Part shown: positions 12,023 to 12,860 of the stretch, piece by piece
Position numbering within the stretch: the first letter of the stretch is position 1
Layout of the letters: every line of letters begins with the position of its first letter
DNA from: an uncultured Eubacteriales bacterium
GTDB taxonomy: Bacteria > Bacillota > Clostridia > Oscillospirales > Acutalibacteraceae
Assembly: GCA_934630995.1 (NCBI GenBank)
Contig: CAKTXU010000014.1
Span: forward strand, 1 to 12,860
Reading direction: 5' to 3'
DNA: 12,860 bases
Made by a program: the position numbers and the translations under genes
Notes under the pieces: model-generated
The model's database searches: none
What the model saw: the letters and a program-made list of their open reading frames with translations, nothing else
What the model was told of the DNA's origin: nothing

Positions 12023-12860
12023 ATGTCCCATCCTACGGACGACAACCGTGTTCCCGGCAGCGGGAACGCGTCTCACAACCGCCCCGATTCCAGCGAGCAG
12101 GAAATCCAGCAGATTCTCGCGGACTACGGCCCCAACGGCCGCGCCCCCGGGAAGCAGGACGGCGCGGGCAGGACGGCGGATTTACCCCCGGAAGCCATCC
12201 TGTTCCAACCGGAGGATGAACTGATTTTCCTCTCCCCAGATGAGGAGGATGAGGAAGATCCGGCCGAAGGCGTCCAGGCCGTGTCCTACGGGAATCCCGG
12301 CGCCCGACCGCGCCGCTCCCAAAAAGGGGCGGTGGCCGTGCTGATGTCCATTCTGGACGGCGTCATCCCCCACAAAGGGGATCGGGTGCTGGAGATAGTG
12401 CGCAAATGCGTGTTTGTGATTGCGCTGATGACCCTGGTAGGATCCCTGTCCTACCTGGCTTACGATATGGTCTTCATCCCTGTAAGCAGTGAAAAGCTGT
12501 ATACCGAGCTCTCCCAGGCATACGATCCCGACAACCCCGCTCCCCTGCCCCCTGGATCCGATGATTTTCCTTTCCTGGAGGGGATGGACGAATCCTTCAA
12601 ACGGCTGTACATGGAAAATACCGATCTGCGGGGCTGGATTCGATACGGCTCCAGCATGAAGGACGATTTTCTCAAAATCGACTATCCCATCACCCGGGGC
12701 ATCGACAACGAGTATTACCTCACCCACGATTTTTATAAAGCCGTCAATAAAAACGGCTGTGTCTTCTTCGATCAGCGCAACACCATCGATACCCCCGCGG
12801 ATACCAATAAAATCACCATCGTTTACGGCCACAACATGGCAAGCGGCCTGATGTTCGCCG
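12023..12860 (+). CDS. Class B sortase, 3' end beyond window (partial)
   Basis: The open frame runs off the right edge after 279 residues. The ribosome site AAAGGAGG, 8 bases before the ATG, is near-perfect. A long acidic, low-complexity cytoplasmic region (about 1-125, with EEDEEDPAEG near 74-83) precedes one membrane segment (about 129-150). The extracellular part matches class B sortases: NTDLRGWIRYGS (about 199-210), IDYPITRG, DNEYYLTHDFY (about 228-238), NKNGCVFFDQRN, and IVYGHNM with the catalytic His270. The catalytic Cys (TLSTC-like) and Arg lie beyond the window. Sortases cleave a C-terminal sorting motif of secreted proteins and join them to the wall or to each other. It follows the cysteine desulfurase by 36 bases and is probably co-transcribed. 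A possible substrate is the divergent protein encoded at 10098-10535. Confidence 0.9.
   Translation, partial: MSHPTDDNRVPGSGNASHNRPDSSEQEIQQILADYGPNGRAPGKQDGAGRTADLPPEAILFQPEDELIFLSPDEEDEEDPAEGVQAVSYGNPGARPRRSQKGAVAVLMSILDGVIPHKGDRVLEIVRKCVFVIALMTLVGSLSYLAYDMVFIPVSSEKLYTELSQAYDPDNPAPLPPGSDDFPFLEGMDESFKRLYMENTDLRGWIRYGSSMKDDFLKIDYPITRGIDNEYYLTHDFYKAVNKNGCVFFDQRNTIDTPADTNKITIVYGHNMASGLMFA

Overview
The window looks like a piece of chromosome from a GC-rich, endospore-forming member of the Clostridia. The best guess is the Oscillospiraceae/Ruminococcaceae group (relatives of Flavonifractor, Intestinimonas or Oscillibacter). The reasons are strong GGAGG-type ribosome sites, GC-rich coding DNA with AT-rich promoters, a spore germination protein (YpeB), a class B sortase and OmpR-type two-component signalling. 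The genus is an inference. I see no tRNA, rRNA, CRISPR array, insertion sequence or phage gene.

Layout. (1) 42-3922, plus strand: an OmpR-family response regulator, its HAMP-type sensor histidine kinase, then a membrane-anchored HtrA-like serine protease with a PDZ domain. This arrangement recalls envelope-stress modules such as CssRS/HtrA and MprAB/PepD. A GC-rich terminator closes it at 3956-3989. (2) 4020-5592: a stand-alone FAD-dependent dehydrogenase with a near-consensus sigma-A promoter upstream and a 21-bp hairpin terminator shared with the convergent next gene. (3) 5602-8001: a divergent sugar-metabolism-like cassette. An AraC-family regulator on the minus strand faces away from a cupin protein and a Gfo/Idh/MocA oxidoreductase on the plus strand, which overlap by 4 bases. 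The control region holds a palindromic -10 element usable in both directions and a perfect TTGTGATA/TATCACAA dyad.

(4) 8009-9761, minus strand: ypeB with a sigma-G-like forespore promoter directly upstream, followed by a small serine/glycine-rich lipoprotein gene. SleB, the usual partner of YpeB, is not in the window. (5) 9924-10535, minus strand: a secreted 145-residue protein with a C-terminal sorting-signal-like tail (NPMAG plus a hydrophobic stretch), then a 38-residue single-pass membrane protein. A strong isolated inverted repeat lies between this pair and ypeB. (6) 10707-12860, plus strand: a consensus promoter preceded by an 11-bp-period direct repeat, then a NifS/IscS-type cysteine desulfurase and a class B sortase that runs off the right edge.

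I did not find a clearly new multi-gene system. The most interesting leads are the sortase with a divergent protein carrying a non-canonical sorting signal, the forespore-type promoter driving ypeB plus an unknown lipoprotein, the 17-bp-arm isolated hairpin, and the shared palindromic -10 in the AraC/cupin intergenic region.
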